A stretch of 64,000 nucleotides of DNA from UBA1189 sp045612065 (GTDB lineage: Bacteria; Bacteroidota; Bacteroidia; Bacteroidales; Bacteroidaceae). The stretch covers positions 38,426 to 102,425 of the forward strand of contig JAZKYH010000059.1 of assembly GCA_045612065.1 (NCBI GenBank), given 5' to 3'. The notes under the pieces were generated by a model. That model saw nothing but the letters and a program-made list of their open reading frames with translations, was not told where the DNA came from and did not search any database. Position numbers and translations under genes: made by a program. Of the stretch, positions 50,468 to 58,950 are shown piece after piece. Positions within the stretch are counted from its first letter, which is position 1. Each line of letters begins with the position of its first letter.

Positions 50468-51757
50468 TCACTCTTGCGCAAACTTCACCTGTTGCGTGGC
50501 TACGAGGCGGTCATATCGTCCACCGAACGGACGATGGTAGATGTATACCTGATACTCGTTCTCGGCCTCATAGAAGTTCCCTTCGGCAGGGCCCGTCTGC
50601 CCCACTCCACTACCGTCGGGCACCCACAGATACATAAAGTCGTAGGCTCCCTGCTTGAGTAATACCGTGGCTTCATAGACTCTCTCCTCCTCATTATACG
50701 TCATCTTGTACTCGGGTGTGAAGCAGTTGTAGGCAAACTCTCCCGTAAGATAGAAATCACCTCCTACGCGGCGAGGCATTTCGAGCGTGAAGTGCACGAA
50801 GAGGTAGTCAGCCTCCGTGTCGGTATCTTGAGCCAAGTTGTAGCGTACGAGGTAGCGCCCGTCATGGTCCACATCGAAGCTGTAGTTGCGTCGCGGGGCA
50901 TCGGGCAAGAGCGTAGCGTGGTAGTAGGGAGCAAAGTATGTCATGCGGTCCACCCCCTGCTTGGCATAGTGCATATTGATGACCTCGAAGCGGCGATACT
51001 CATTGCCGGCAGGGAAGATGAGTGTGCGGTTGTGTACATACTCCAATCTTCCAGGAGTGACATAGGACGGCTTGACTCCCGCTACATGATTGTCCGTTCG
51101 TCCATTCTGATACACGTAGGCTTTAATTTCCGTATTAGAATCCATCACCTCGCTTGACGGATAGTTAAGTACGAACGACACCTGCTGATGGCTCAGGTTG
51201 GTGTCAATGTCCGTGTTGCTTGTCACCTCCACATTGAGTCCCATGCGCGGCTCCACGATACGAAAGCATGCCACGGCAACCAAAGAGAGGCCTCCCCCGC
51301 CCTCTTCCACTTCTAAATATATCTCCACCCTATAGTTTCCCGACACTTTGAACTGGATGTCATCGTTCGGCAGGTCGAGGCGGTAGTGCGTGTAGAGCAT
51401 TGTCGTGTTGAGCGAGTTCTCGTAGTCCTCTATGGGTTGGTTGTTGAATCCATCCATATAGTCCACCTCGAAGAGGTCCGAGGGGGTCCAGTCGGCATTG
51501 CAATGCACTATCTTGTAGGTAAAGCGGTGATAGTCGTGTGTGAAGTGGTCAAACGAGATGGTCACCCAATCGTCCGTGCCCAGCGTGATGACGTCATCGT
51601 GCAACCAGTCGTCATTGACGATGGTCTGCAAGGTATGTATCATCGGGGCATACACCTTGTTCGACTGCGCCTGCCCCACCCCCACTGCACCAAGCAGCAG
51701 GATGAGTCCACATAGATATGTACATATTCGTTGTTTCACACCGCGAAGATAACACAT
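50468..51757 (-). CDS. DUF5103 / type IX secretion system plug-like protein
   Basis: The 429-residue protein has a signal peptide (ending GVGQAQ, about residue 30), then the DUF5103 domain (TISFDHFTHDYHRFTYKIVHCNADW, then YHATLLPDAPRRNYSFDVDHDGRYLV). In T9SS organisms this family plugs the SprA translocon. It is also present in Bacteroidales that lack T9SS, so it is not proof of the system. TATCTTCG just inside the ATG resembles a promoter -7, which would make the GTG at codon 7 (VKQRICTYLCG) the real start. An in-frame GC-rich stretch encoding EEGGGGL resembles the genomic repeat GGCCTCCCCCGC. Confidence 0.88.
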   Translation of the reverse strand: MCYLRGVKQRICTYLCGLILLLGAVGVGQAQSNKVYAPMIHTLQTIVNDDWLHDDVITLGTDDWVTISFDHFTHDYHRFTYKIVHCNADWTPSDLFEVDYMDGFNNQPIEDYENSLNTTMLYTHYRLDLPNDDIQFKVSGNYRVEIYLEVEEGGGGLSLVAVACFRIVEPRMGLNVEVTSNTDIDTNLSHQQVSFVLNYPSSEVMDSNTEIKAYVYQNGRTDNHVAGVKPSYVTPGRLEYVHNRTLIFPAGNEYRRFEVINMHYAKQGVDRMTYFAPYYHATLLPDAPRRNYSFDVDHDGRYLVRYNLAQDTDTEADYLFVHFTLEMPRRVGGDFYLTGEFAYNCFTPEYKMTYNEEERVYEATVLLKQGAYDFMYLWVPDGSGVGQTGPAEGNFYEAENEYQVYIYHRPFGGRYDRLVATQQVKFAQE

Positions 51758-51849
51758 TTTTTCCTATTCACTAACATCGGGCCGAGGATTCTTGTTTTCG
51801 CACTAGCCCCACTCTGTTAGTTCGGGATAGTCATTGTTATTCTTTTCTT

Positions 51850-52266
51850 CTATCCCTTGATTTCCTTAAATACTGCCAATCCCTTAACCGTTAGCAGATA
51901 CTTTTGACGAGGATGGCGAGGAGAGTCGGGATAGAGCAGTCGTACATATCCATTAGCTATCGCAGGCATCAAATAGAGATTCAAGAAATTGTCACGACCT
52001 TTAAGTTCCATGCCATTCATCATTTCCTTCACTGACATTTCTTTCTCTCCTACCACTTGTATAAGCAGTGTTATATTAGGATTTTCCGTGTGCAGCTTGT
52101 CCTGCACTTGTCCTGTACTTGTCCTGTACTTATCCTGCACTTGTTCTGTGCTTGCCTCCTTTGTCCACTCTTCAGGTGCATTTACCAGCATATACCTATT
52201 CTTCAATTCGTGGTTTTCTCCCATCAATATCATCAATCCTATTCTTTCTTCACGAATGATTTTCAA
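51850..52266 (-). CDS. Orphan C-terminal DNA-binding-like domain of the Fic type, with 11-bp repeat
   Basis: The 138-residue product resembles only the C-terminal winged-helix part of Bacteroidales Fic-family or AlbA/ATP-binding proteins: MSVKEMMNGMELKGRDNFLN, then YVRLLYPDSPRHPRQKYLLT. No Fic motif HPFxxGNGR is present in it or directly upstream. A segment of about 20 residues (QVQDKYRTSTGQVQDKL) is encoded by five 11-bp repeats, so copy-number change would shift the frame. It overlaps the end of the DUF2971 gene by 17 bp, indicating coupling. It is either a standalone regulator or the remnant of a longer gene. Confidence 0.6.
   Translation of the reverse strand: MKIIREERIGLMILMGENHELKNRYMLVNAPEEWTKEASTEQVQDKYRTSTGQVQDKLHTENPNITLLIQVVGEKEMSVKEMMNGMELKGRDNFLNLYLMPAIANGYVRLLYPDSPRHPRQKYLLTVKGLAVFKEIKG
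52101..52155. repeat. 11-bp tandem repeat, five units, inside a coding sequence
   Basis: Units begin with CCTGCA, CCTGTA, CCTGTA, CCTGCA and TCTGTG at 52101, 52112, 52123, 52134 and 52145, exactly 11 bp apart, with the consensus CCTGTACTTGT. Eleven is not a multiple of three. Confidence 0.85.
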
Positions 52267-53020
52267 TGTTTTCCAGTTTCTCTACCAACTTAAATTCGTG
52301 AGGATCGGTTTCCATCTGGTAAATTTTTATATCGGGGTTTAGGGTTTTGGCCAATTTGATGATTTTCTCTTTCTCCTCATCTTCGATTCTTACCCCTAAA
52401 TAGATTGACTCAAAACACTCTGGCCCAATCTTTACAAAAGTCCTTATTCCTTTGTAATCTATTTTCATTTTGTTTTTCTGAGATTCCAACAATCCCATAT
52501 ACATAGGTGAAGGCTTATAGATAAATAACCTCACCTCTTGCTCATGCTCCCATGCTTTAGCTTTTGTAAATAGTTGGTAGTAGAGAAAGTCACCTCCGAA
52601 GCTACGGCAAACGGGTTTGTCTATAATATCTCGGTATTGCACCTCCTCACCTTTCCTGCTTGCCATGAATCCATGTTCCACACCTATGTATTGTGAAACC
52701 TTGTCCATATCCAACCCTATGCAGACTCCCTCATGCTTGTTATAATAGCTCCACATCAATAGAGAGTCATACACTTTTGATAGGCAACATATCCACAAAT
52801 CGTTTCTATAGTTCTCATGCCTATTTGTTCGTAATTCCTCTACCACTTTAGGGGGCCATCCTTTACATACTTTAGGTGGAATATTTGAAAAGTCTATCAG
52901 TCTTGGGTCACAATCAAATGGGTCGTTAAACGTTGTTGCATTGGCATACATCAGATTACTATGATAAAGCATCATAGTAGCACCGTTAACGTCTAGGTAT
53001 TTATATAGTAGATTGCTCAT
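52250..53020 (-). CDS. DUF2971 protein
   Basis: The 256-residue cytoplasmic protein matches DUF2971: YKYLDVNGATMMLYHSNLMYANATTFNDPFDCDP, then WICCLSKVYDSLLMWSYYNKHEGVCIGLDMD, and FTKAKAWEHEQEVRLF. This family is often found in phage and defence-like islands; no activity is established. It lies 5 bp after the Gp37/Gp68 gene and overlaps the Fic-type gene, so it is part of the accessory operon. Confidence 0.88.
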   Translation of the reverse strand: MSNLLYKYLDVNGATMMLYHSNLMYANATTFNDPFDCDPRLIDFSNIPPKVCKGWPPKVVEELRTNRHENYRNDLWICCLSKVYDSLLMWSYYNKHEGVCIGLDMDKVSQYIGVEHGFMASRKGEEVQYRDIIDKPVCRSFGGDFLYYQLFTKAKAWEHEQEVRLFIYKPSPMYMGLLESQKNKMKIDYKGIRTFVKIGPECFESIYLGVRIEDEEKEKIIKLAKTLNPDIKIYQMETDPHEFKLVEKLENIENHS

Positions 53021-53025
53021 TGAAT

Positions 53026-53766
53026 CTATCTGTGGTGGAAAATATTAGGCATTTCTTGTACAATTTTCCCTTGCAAAAGTTTTCCGTTCTTTTTCTTGTT
53101 GCTTTTCACTCCATCTTTACTCCATGTGCCCCATTGTTTAAAGAAGAAAGGAATATTATTCGCATCGGCCTGCCTTTTTATATTAAGAACCCATTCTTCT
53201 TTCATGGGGCGTGCTTGTGCTCCACTTTCTCCTCCAACTATAATCCAATTCACACCTTGAAGATTAATAGTTCCTAAATCATCTAGAAGGGGTTCGCAAG
53301 ACAAAAATTTTACTGTCGCATGTAAATCTCTGATATAATTAATTCTTTTTTTAGCTTTTTCATCTTCTACAGTTACTCCTATCCAGGCGTTGTATGGAAT
53401 TGGACGTGTCGCAAAGTATTCAGCCATGCGTTCTGCGCGTTTGGTCAGTATTTGATAATTATGTTGTGGCGTTTTCTCAATAACTTCCAAAACTTTATCT
53501 ATAAAATCAAAAGGGACGTCTTTATGGAAAAGGTCACTCATTGAGCATACAAAAATAACACAAGGTTTTTTCCATAATGTAGGTTCTATTAGTGAATCTT
53601 TATGTGTGGTAACTGTAAAACCGTTTGCATATTTATTTTTTTTCATTCCTTTTAATCTTCTCGCCATAACAGCTGCGTAACAATGCTCGCAGCCTTTAGA
53701 TAATTTTGTACAACCCGTTACAGGGTTCCATGTCTTATCTGTCCACTCAATAGATGTTGTTGCCAT
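53026..53766 (-). CDS. Phage Gp37/Gp68-type three-Cys-motif protein
   Basis: The 246-residue protein starts IEWTDKTWNPVTGCTKLSKGCEHCYA. Its three cysteines (CX6CX2C, residues about 19-29) resemble a radical SAM cluster site with altered spacing, and a TIM-barrel-like order of motifs follows: VFVCSMSDLFHKDVPFDFID, YQILTKRAERMAEYF, IGVTVED, VKFLSCEPLLDDLG and WIIVGGESGAQARPM. This is the DUF5131 family. Its partner TcmP is encoded immediately upstream (4-bp gap). Reaction and substrate are unknown; nucleic-acid modification is one possibility. Confidence 0.9.
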   Translation of the reverse strand: MATTSIEWTDKTWNPVTGCTKLSKGCEHCYAAVMARRLKGMKKNKYANGFTVTTHKDSLIEPTLWKKPCVIFVCSMSDLFHKDVPFDFIDKVLEVIEKTPQHNYQILTKRAERMAEYFATRPIPYNAWIGVTVEDEKAKKRINYIRDLHATVKFLSCEPLLDDLGTINLQGVNWIIVGGESGAQARPMKEEWVLNIKRQADANNIPFFFKQWGTWSKDGVKSNKKKNGKLLQGKIVQEMPNIFHHR

Positions 53767-53770
53767 ATTT

Positions 53771-54916
53771 TCATTTGAATGTTAAAATACATTCTTTTGA
53801 TATAAGTACTGAAACTTGATGATTCTTATTGTCTGTATATACAGCCTCCAATTTGCCGTCATCCACGAGAGAACGCAAAGCGTCAGTATAGTGTTTTCGA
53901 CAATAATTTCCAGATGTCTGATGTCCTTCAAATAATTCAAAAGCAGAAATAGTAGTTCCCTTATACGTCTCGTATACTTGCCGCTTTAAATTGTCAATAT
54001 TCATAGATTTGATGTCAAACAATTCATTAATAGGATTTTTGTATTGCTTTACATCAAACGTATATGTATTGACTCCATCAAATATTGTACCCACATTTGC
54101 AAAGTCATTATAAATTGTTTTTATCAGATCAAAGCCTCGCTTCCCTTTTGTTAGATGAAGGATATAATGACTCGTAGTATCAATATCTTCTTCTTGAAAC
54201 CTGAAGGCTGTATAGTATACAGTTCCCCCAAGAATCTTTTGATATTCAGCACCAAGATTATCTATAATTAACTGTAGACGTTCCGATGTACTTGATTTGA
54301 ACCTTCTATTTATTTTGATGTCTTCATATGTAGTTGGGAAAAGATCTCTCATCAGAGGCTCGAACTTTTCATTCTCAAGAGCGGGATGAATTCTTTTGGT
54401 ATTGATAAATAGAAATATTTCATTGCCCCAATTCTTTAAGAACTCTGCTAAAACCTTTGTCTCAATACCTTTATAGCCAAATGGGTCAATGAACAACAAT
54501 GATGGATATTCATTATATCCTCCAACATGTGTGTTCTTCATTAAGAATTCAGAAATCTTCTGATGTTCACCGACTGTTCTATTGCCAAAAAATGGATTTA
54601 TTGCAAATGTCCCTTTAGGGAATTCATCTGTAAAATTCTTTTCTAGTTGTTCTGCGTATGTATTGTCGTTAAAAATAAATTTCACCTTATTCCGTAAATA
54701 TTCATCTTTATAACAATTTTGAGCAATTAGTATAGGAGTTGAAGCATTGCCGTCTTCGTATTTTCCTGGTCCTGCAAATAAGTCTATATATCTTAACTGC
54801 CATGGCTTATGTTTATTTATTATTATCTTGCAGTATTTAGGGAAATACTCCGAGACAATACTTGCCTTTATTCTTGAGGACATTGTTTGAGCTTCAAAAA
54901 ACTGTGATTCCTTCAT
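53771..54916 (-). CDS. tcmP: Three-Cys-motif partner protein TcmP
   Basis: The 381-residue protein matches the TcmP family named for its association with the Gp37/Gp68 three-Cys protein. The N-terminal half shows SAM-methyltransferase-like motifs (YIDLFAGPGKY near residue 45 and LLFIDPFGYKG near 143, analogous to motifs I and IV). The C-terminal part is likely a winged-helix region (about 300-381: RQVYETYKGTTISAFELFEG and YCRKHYTDALRSLVDDGKLE). Its role is unknown. It is AT-rich compared with housekeeping neighbours, consistent with transfer. Confidence 0.9.
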   Translation of the reverse strand: MKESQFFEAQTMSSRIKASIVSEYFPKYCKIIINKHKPWQLRYIDLFAGPGKYEDGNASTPILIAQNCYKDEYLRNKVKFIFNDNTYAEQLEKNFTDEFPKGTFAINPFFGNRTVGEHQKISEFLMKNTHVGGYNEYPSLLFIDPFGYKGIETKVLAEFLKNWGNEIFLFINTKRIHPALENEKFEPLMRDLFPTTYEDIKINRRFKSSTSERLQLIIDNLGAEYQKILGGTVYYTAFRFQEEDIDTTSHYILHLTKGKRGFDLIKTIYNDFANVGTIFDGVNTYTFDVKQYKNPINELFDIKSMNIDNLKRQVYETYKGTTISAFELFEGHQTSGNYCRKHYTDALRSLVDDGKLEAVYTDNKNHQVSVLISKECILTFK

Positions 54917-54949
54917 AATTCCGTTTATCTACTAAGGGTCAATATTATT

Positions 54950-55252
54950 TTAAATATGTTTTAATCTATTCACTATGTATGAGATTTCATTTCCTGATTG
55001 CTCACTGAGAAAGTTCTCCACCAAAGTTTGAATATCTTTCCGCTGTTCTTCCGTAAGGACTTGTTCTGCTATGATACAATCACAGTCAAATCCTAACTCT
55101 TCTATCCAAGGATTCTTTTTTAACAAATTGCTTTTAGCTTCTTCGAAAGTTATGCCATTAGCTCTTCCTAGAAGTTGGCAATTATCAACATCCTTACCTT
55201 CCTTTGGTGAATACGTTGTTCCTTCAGCAGTAAAGAATATGTATTGATTCAT
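54950..55252 (-). CDS. Hypothetical 100-aa protein in the accessory operon
   Basis: The short protein starts MNQYIFFTAEGTTYSPKEGK and contains NCQLLGRANGITFEEAKSN, then LLKKNPWIEELGFDCDCIIA and a helical C-terminus (EQRKDIQTLVENFL). I recall small Bacteroidales proteins with this N-terminus annotated as hypothetical, but no function. It fits tightly between the methyltransferase (17 bp) and tcmP (33 bp). Confidence 0.75.
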   Translation of the reverse strand: MNQYIFFTAEGTTYSPKEGKDVDNCQLLGRANGITFEEAKSNLLKKNPWIEELGFDCDCIIAEQVLTEEQRKDIQTLVENFLSEQSGNEISYIVNRLKHI

Positions 55253-55269
55253 TGTATATAGATTAAAGG

Positions 55270-56991
55270 TTATAGAAAGATTCTCCCCAACACCGTGTCC
55301 CTAAAAGTATTAAATATGTTCGGCTTGATAGGCTTGTATTCGGGCAAACTTTCTAGATATTCCAACTCAAAAACCAATCTTGGGTCAGTGTCTTTGCTTG
55401 ACTTGTTAATCTCTGCCTTGCTACCTATTCGTGCTATACGGATGAGGTATAAATCCTTTACACCTTTGCCTTTGATATAGGGCATAAAGTAGTAGAGCTT
55501 GTTCAGTGCTATAGTAGACGGGAAAGCTTTTGTCTTACCTGTATAATAAATCTTGCTCGGTGCACCATCCAAGAAGTAATCCTGGTTATCTAGTTTTACC
55601 AACCCAATGAGGAGATGCTTGGTTAGGTCTAGAGTATAGGTCTTCTTGGGAGCATTAACAACAAGATTTACGCGCTCCTCTGCAAACAAATCAAACTTGA
55701 ATACAGGTTGCTTGTCGCGCTTTGTGTAGATTGGATTTGAGGATACTGGCTCTTCGTTATAAATCGCTCGATATAGACTTTTTCCGACCACCTCAACCAC
55801 GCCACAAACAAGTGCATTACCCATCAAGAAAGCACGACGGCCGTCTGATACTTCGGGATGATATGTGTGATTGTCAGGGAACATATTTAAACGCTCCAAC
55901 TCAATAGGAATAAGTCTGCGATATCGTCCTGATGGGGTTTTTACCACGTGCTTGAAACGTGAAGGTGCTGCCCCTCCCTCTCCTGTTATCATCGTGCGAG
56001 AGGGTTTGTCAAGGTAGTCAGGGAAAGCCATTCCGCCTTCAGAGAATACATACTCGTATCCTTCCTTTGATACGCGATTTATCTTCTTTGCTCCCTTCTC
56101 GTATTGCCACTTGGGGAGTTCCTCATCAGAGATATAGAACTCTTCGGGAACAAATTCCTCATCGACTAAAATGTCGCCAAGAGTTTGAATAGGTCCATCA
56201 TATACGGCCGTAGAGTTCACAGAAAGGATGTTTCGGTCAATCATGATTCCAGCAGTGCCGAAGGGGCTATCCTTCTTGCCCTTATTGAAATTATCAGAAA
56301 CCTCTTTGATGGTTCCCTCAATCTCAAATTGCGAAATGGTACTCTTCTTTTGTATAAAGGGGAACGACTTGGCCATCACGCCATCGTAGAAAAGCCAATT
56401 ATTAGCATCCTCTATTTGATTTGCAACTACAGAACTTTTCTTGTAGCCGACAATATAGGTTCTACGGCGTCTTTGTGGCATTCCGTAATCGGCGGCATTG
56501 ATAACGCGCCACTCTACGATGTAGCCCAAGTCTGACAATGAAGCCAATATGATAGCAAAGTCGCGACCACGCTGAGTAGCGGGCGAATTGATAATTCGGT
56601 CGACGTTCTCGAGGAATATGTAATTAGGGCGATTCTCTCCCTTCTCCTCAAGTATTCTATATATCTGCCACCAAAGTACACCTTTCTTTCCCTCAATACC
56701 TCCCGAGCGGCTAAGTGTAGCAGCCACCGAGTAGTCCTGACAAGGGAAGCCACCTACCAACAAATCGTGGTCAGGAATTTCATTGGTGGGTACGGTGCAG
56801 ATATCTTTATTAGAATGTCCGATACTACCAAACCTTGCTCTATAAGCCAAAGAGGCATCTTGGTGCTTAGTCGACGGTTCCCACTGGCTATTCCATATAG
56901 TTTGATAAACATCAGACGCACCTTCCAAACCAATGCGGAAGCCACCCACACCGGCAAAGAGTTCAACTACACGAATTGTTTTATTATTCAT
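55270..56991 (-). CDS. DNA (cytosine-5) methyltransferase of a type II R-M system
   Basis: The 573-residue enzyme has the conserved C5 methyltransferase motifs: I (VVELFAGVGGFRIGLEG), IV with the catalytic Cys (GGFPCQDYSVA), VI (LENVDRI), VIII (MPQRRRRTYIVGY) and X (GNALVCGVVEVVGKSLYRAI, about 400). After motif X there is a 160-residue C-terminal extension (about 410-573) absent from minimal C5 enzymes; the decayed copy at 13176-13768 preserves precisely this part. The gene overlaps the upstream endonuclease by 8 bp, so the two are coupled. With a Sau3AI-like partner the expected target is GATC, methylated at C, but this is inferred only from the endonuclease family. Confidence 0.95.
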   Translation of the reverse strand: MNNKTIRVVELFAGVGGFRIGLEGASDVYQTIWNSQWEPSTKHQDASLAYRARFGSIGHSNKDICTVPTNEIPDHDLLVGGFPCQDYSVAATLSRSGGIEGKKGVLWWQIYRILEEKGENRPNYIFLENVDRIINSPATQRGRDFAIILASLSDLGYIVEWRVINAADYGMPQRRRRTYIVGYKKSSVVANQIEDANNWLFYDGVMAKSFPFIQKKSTISQFEIEGTIKEVSDNFNKGKKDSPFGTAGIMIDRNILSVNSTAVYDGPIQTLGDILVDEEFVPEEFYISDEELPKWQYEKGAKKINRVSKEGYEYVFSEGGMAFPDYLDKPSRTMITGEGGAAPSRFKHVVKTPSGRYRRLIPIELERLNMFPDNHTYHPEVSDGRRAFLMGNALVCGVVEVVGKSLYRAIYNEEPVSSNPIYTKRDKQPVFKFDLFAEERVNLVVNAPKKTYTLDLTKHLLIGLVKLDNQDYFLDGAPSKIYYTGKTKAFPSTIALNKLYYFMPYIKGKGVKDLYLIRIARIGSKAEINKSSKDTDPRLVFELEYLESLPEYKPIKPNIFNTFRDTVLGRIFL

Positions 56992-58432
56992 CTGTTTTGA
57001 TATTCTTATTTATTTGAGACTTTACGAGTTCAAGGATATAATCATTATTTAGCCAGAAACATTTCGGTTGAACCCTTGTACCTTGTGGAGTCAAAACTGT
57101 CTGCCCCTTTGTTCCGTGAGGACGCACGTGGCAAACCTTATTATTTGTTTTAGTTGTTATAAAACTATCGTAATCGCCTTCTTGGACTTTGTTTTTCGTG
57201 TCGCACCATAACCATTCCGCAATGCTTAAATCAGAATAAGGCATATTCCAGAAGAAGACCTTTTCAAGTTTCATATTTTCTCTTCTGTTGTCGGGAGATT
57301 TACGAAAAACGACAAAGAAGAATTTTGAAGTGAGTGTCTTGTACCAATCTGAATCCTCCCATTCTTGGTTTACGATGTCAACAAACCTTATATAGGGGAA
57401 AGACATTGATTCTTTTATATAATCTCTGTCTGATTCAAGAGATATAGTCTTCAAAGAGATATCGGCATTTTCAAACTCTTTGATATGCTTTGATTTTACG
57501 CCAAAGATACCTCGACATACATGGTAAGCAAAATCCTTTGAAGCGCAATTGAACTCCATGTTGAGTTGACGACTTATTTGGGTAATAGTTTTCCCATAGA
57601 AGGGCTTCATCTTTCTCTCAACCAGTTGCTCAAAAGTTTCTCCTTTCTTGTAAGCGTTTACACTCTTTACGATATTTTCGCTAGAGTACTTCTCTTGAAG
57701 TTTCTTCAACTTTGAAGGAGAGATTCTCAGTTGATGATTCAATTCAGCGTCGAGATAAGATGCAAGAATTATTTTATTTATATATCCTTGCTTGAGAGAA
57801 TAAGCCCTTTGTTGAGCAAGCACATCCGAAAAAGGCTGCTTTCTCATTTCTGTCCCCGACTTGCTTCCTTTCATACAGGCTGCGAGGTAGAAAGTCAACC
57901 CCTCAGACAATTCTTCAGCTTTACCATTGACGATGAACGAATGTATCGTATTCCAGTCATCCCTTATGATTTTTAAGTCTTCTTCGGGGAACTGCCATGT
58001 TCTAATAAGTTTGAATATCATATCCACAGGGTCGACACCCGACTCGTGCAGATAGAACATCAAAAGCAAAAACTTATTCTTATGCCAGAAACTACTATCC
58101 TCAAAACTTTTAGAACCCTCTTCAATGTAATTGATGATATTTAGCACAAGGCGCTCCTTCGCAACCATACTATCATCTTGCAGGAGTTTCAACGGAGAAC
58201 ATTTAAGTTCAAGGCCAGCTTCAGCAAAGTCCGGTTCAGATTCGGAATTAGGCTCGTATTCGTAATGGTAATACTCTACAGAATTACCTAATCCTCCCTT
58301 TCCCTTAAACGATTTAGCTTCAGGGTGCAACTCTTTCAAGGAATGTCCAAGCAACAACATTCCATAATCCACAATAGATTTTGCAGAACTTAAATCATAA
58401 GGAAGTTTTTGGTTACATTCCATACATTGCAC
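56984..58432 (-). CDS. Sau3AI/MutH-family type II restriction endonuclease
   Basis: The 482-residue length and two-domain layout match Sau3AI, whose N-terminal MutH-like domain is catalytic and whose C-terminal MutH-like domain binds DNA. The catalytic D-(X)n-ExK motif appears in PDFAEAGLELKCSPLK (about residues 68-83), and KAKSFKGKGGLGNSVEYYHY-like sequence precedes it. The C-terminal half has MKPFYGKTITQISRQLN, the start of the second MutH-like fold. Sau3AI cuts at GATC. The target here needs direct testing. It starts 23 bp after the 91-aa gene and overlaps the methyltransferase. Confidence 0.87.
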   Translation of the reverse strand: MQCMECNQKLPYDLSSAKSIVDYGMLLLGHSLKELHPEAKSFKGKGGLGNSVEYYHYEYEPNSESEPDFAEAGLELKCSPLKLLQDDSMVAKERLVLNIINYIEEGSKSFEDSSFWHKNKFLLLMFYLHESGVDPVDMIFKLIRTWQFPEEDLKIIRDDWNTIHSFIVNGKAEELSEGLTFYLAACMKGSKSGTEMRKQPFSDVLAQQRAYSLKQGYINKIILASYLDAELNHQLRISPSKLKKLQEKYSSENIVKSVNAYKKGETFEQLVERKMKPFYGKTITQISRQLNMEFNCASKDFAYHVCRGIFGVKSKHIKEFENADISLKTISLESDRDYIKESMSFPYIRFVDIVNQEWEDSDWYKTLTSKFFFVVFRKSPDNRRENMKLEKVFFWNMPYSDLSIAEWLWCDTKNKVQEGDYDSFITTKTNNKVCHVRPHGTKGQTVLTPQGTRVQPKCFWLNNDYILELVKSQINKNIKTDE

Positions 58433-58455
58433 TCATTTATACGACAAACTCAAAT

Positions 58456-58731
58456 TTATCTCACAAAGAAAAACTGCGAAGCCACCTCGTCAATAAGGTC
58501 GCCATCGGGTTCCATAACTTCCTCATCCTCTCGCACAAGTGAGCACAAGGGAAAGAAGTTGTCGGGGTTCTCCGCTTCATTCTCGCTCATGATAGAGGGC
58601 TCAAGGTCGGCATCTACATACACGCCATCGGCGGCATAGATGGTGCACTCATTCTCCTCCAAGTAGGCCTCGATGAGGTCATATACCTTCTGTGAAAATG
58701 CTCTCAAATCTTGTATTGTATCTTGACTCAT
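58456..58731 (-). CDS. Conserved hypothetical 91-aa acidic protein
   Basis: The strongly acidic protein begins MSQDTIQDLRAFSQKVYDLI and has ADGVYVDADLEPSI, then DEEVMEPDGDLIDEVASQFF. It is less AT-rich than the following restriction genes, so it may be a native gene whose promoter now drives the island. I do not know its function. Acidic small proteins near R-M genes could be controllers or DNA mimics, but there is no HTH and no evidence for that here. Confidence 0.75.
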   Translation of the reverse strand: MSQDTIQDLRAFSQKVYDLIEAYLEENECTIYAADGVYVDADLEPSIMSENEAENPDNFFPLCSLVREDEEVMEPDGDLIDEVASQFFFVR

Positions 58732-58764
58732 ATGATGTGTGTTTTAGTTCCTAATCTTAGCAAG

Positions 58765-58795
58765 CAAAGATACATAAACAAGCGAGAAATATCAA
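58765..58795 (-). promoter_or_regulatory. Promoter of the 91-aa gene and probably of the whole accessory operon
   Basis: Minus strand TTG (58793-58795), 20 bp, then TATCTTTG (58765-58772), a full match. The -33 lies in TAAGTAAACTTG, the same palindrome as in the tilS promoter. Confidence 0.75.
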
Positions 58796-58913
58796 GTTTA
58801 CTTAAATATTTTTCATGGCGAGTGCAGAATATCTTCGATTTTAATCAGAGATACAAACAAATGTTTAATGTACAAAATTTATACAAATGAAGGTTTAAGG
58901 CAAAGTCTCAATC

Positions 58914-58944
58914 TTTGCCAAACCAAGATTAATCACTACCTTTG
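58914..58944 (+). promoter_or_regulatory. Promoter of the 89-aa gene
   Basis: TTTG (58914-58917), 19 bp, then TACCTTTG (58937-58944), a full consensus match. Transcription would begin about 120 nt before the ATG. Confidence 0.75.
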
Positions 58945-58950
58945 TCCCCG

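Noticed and set aside
50468..51757. Evidence for a working type IX secretion system
   Set aside because: DUF5103 alone also occurs in Bacteroidales lacking T9SS, and no other por/gld genes are present.
51850..52266. Full Fic-domain AMP-transferase
   Set aside because: No HPFxxGNGR motif in this frame or in neighbouring frames; only the C-terminal region is recognisable.
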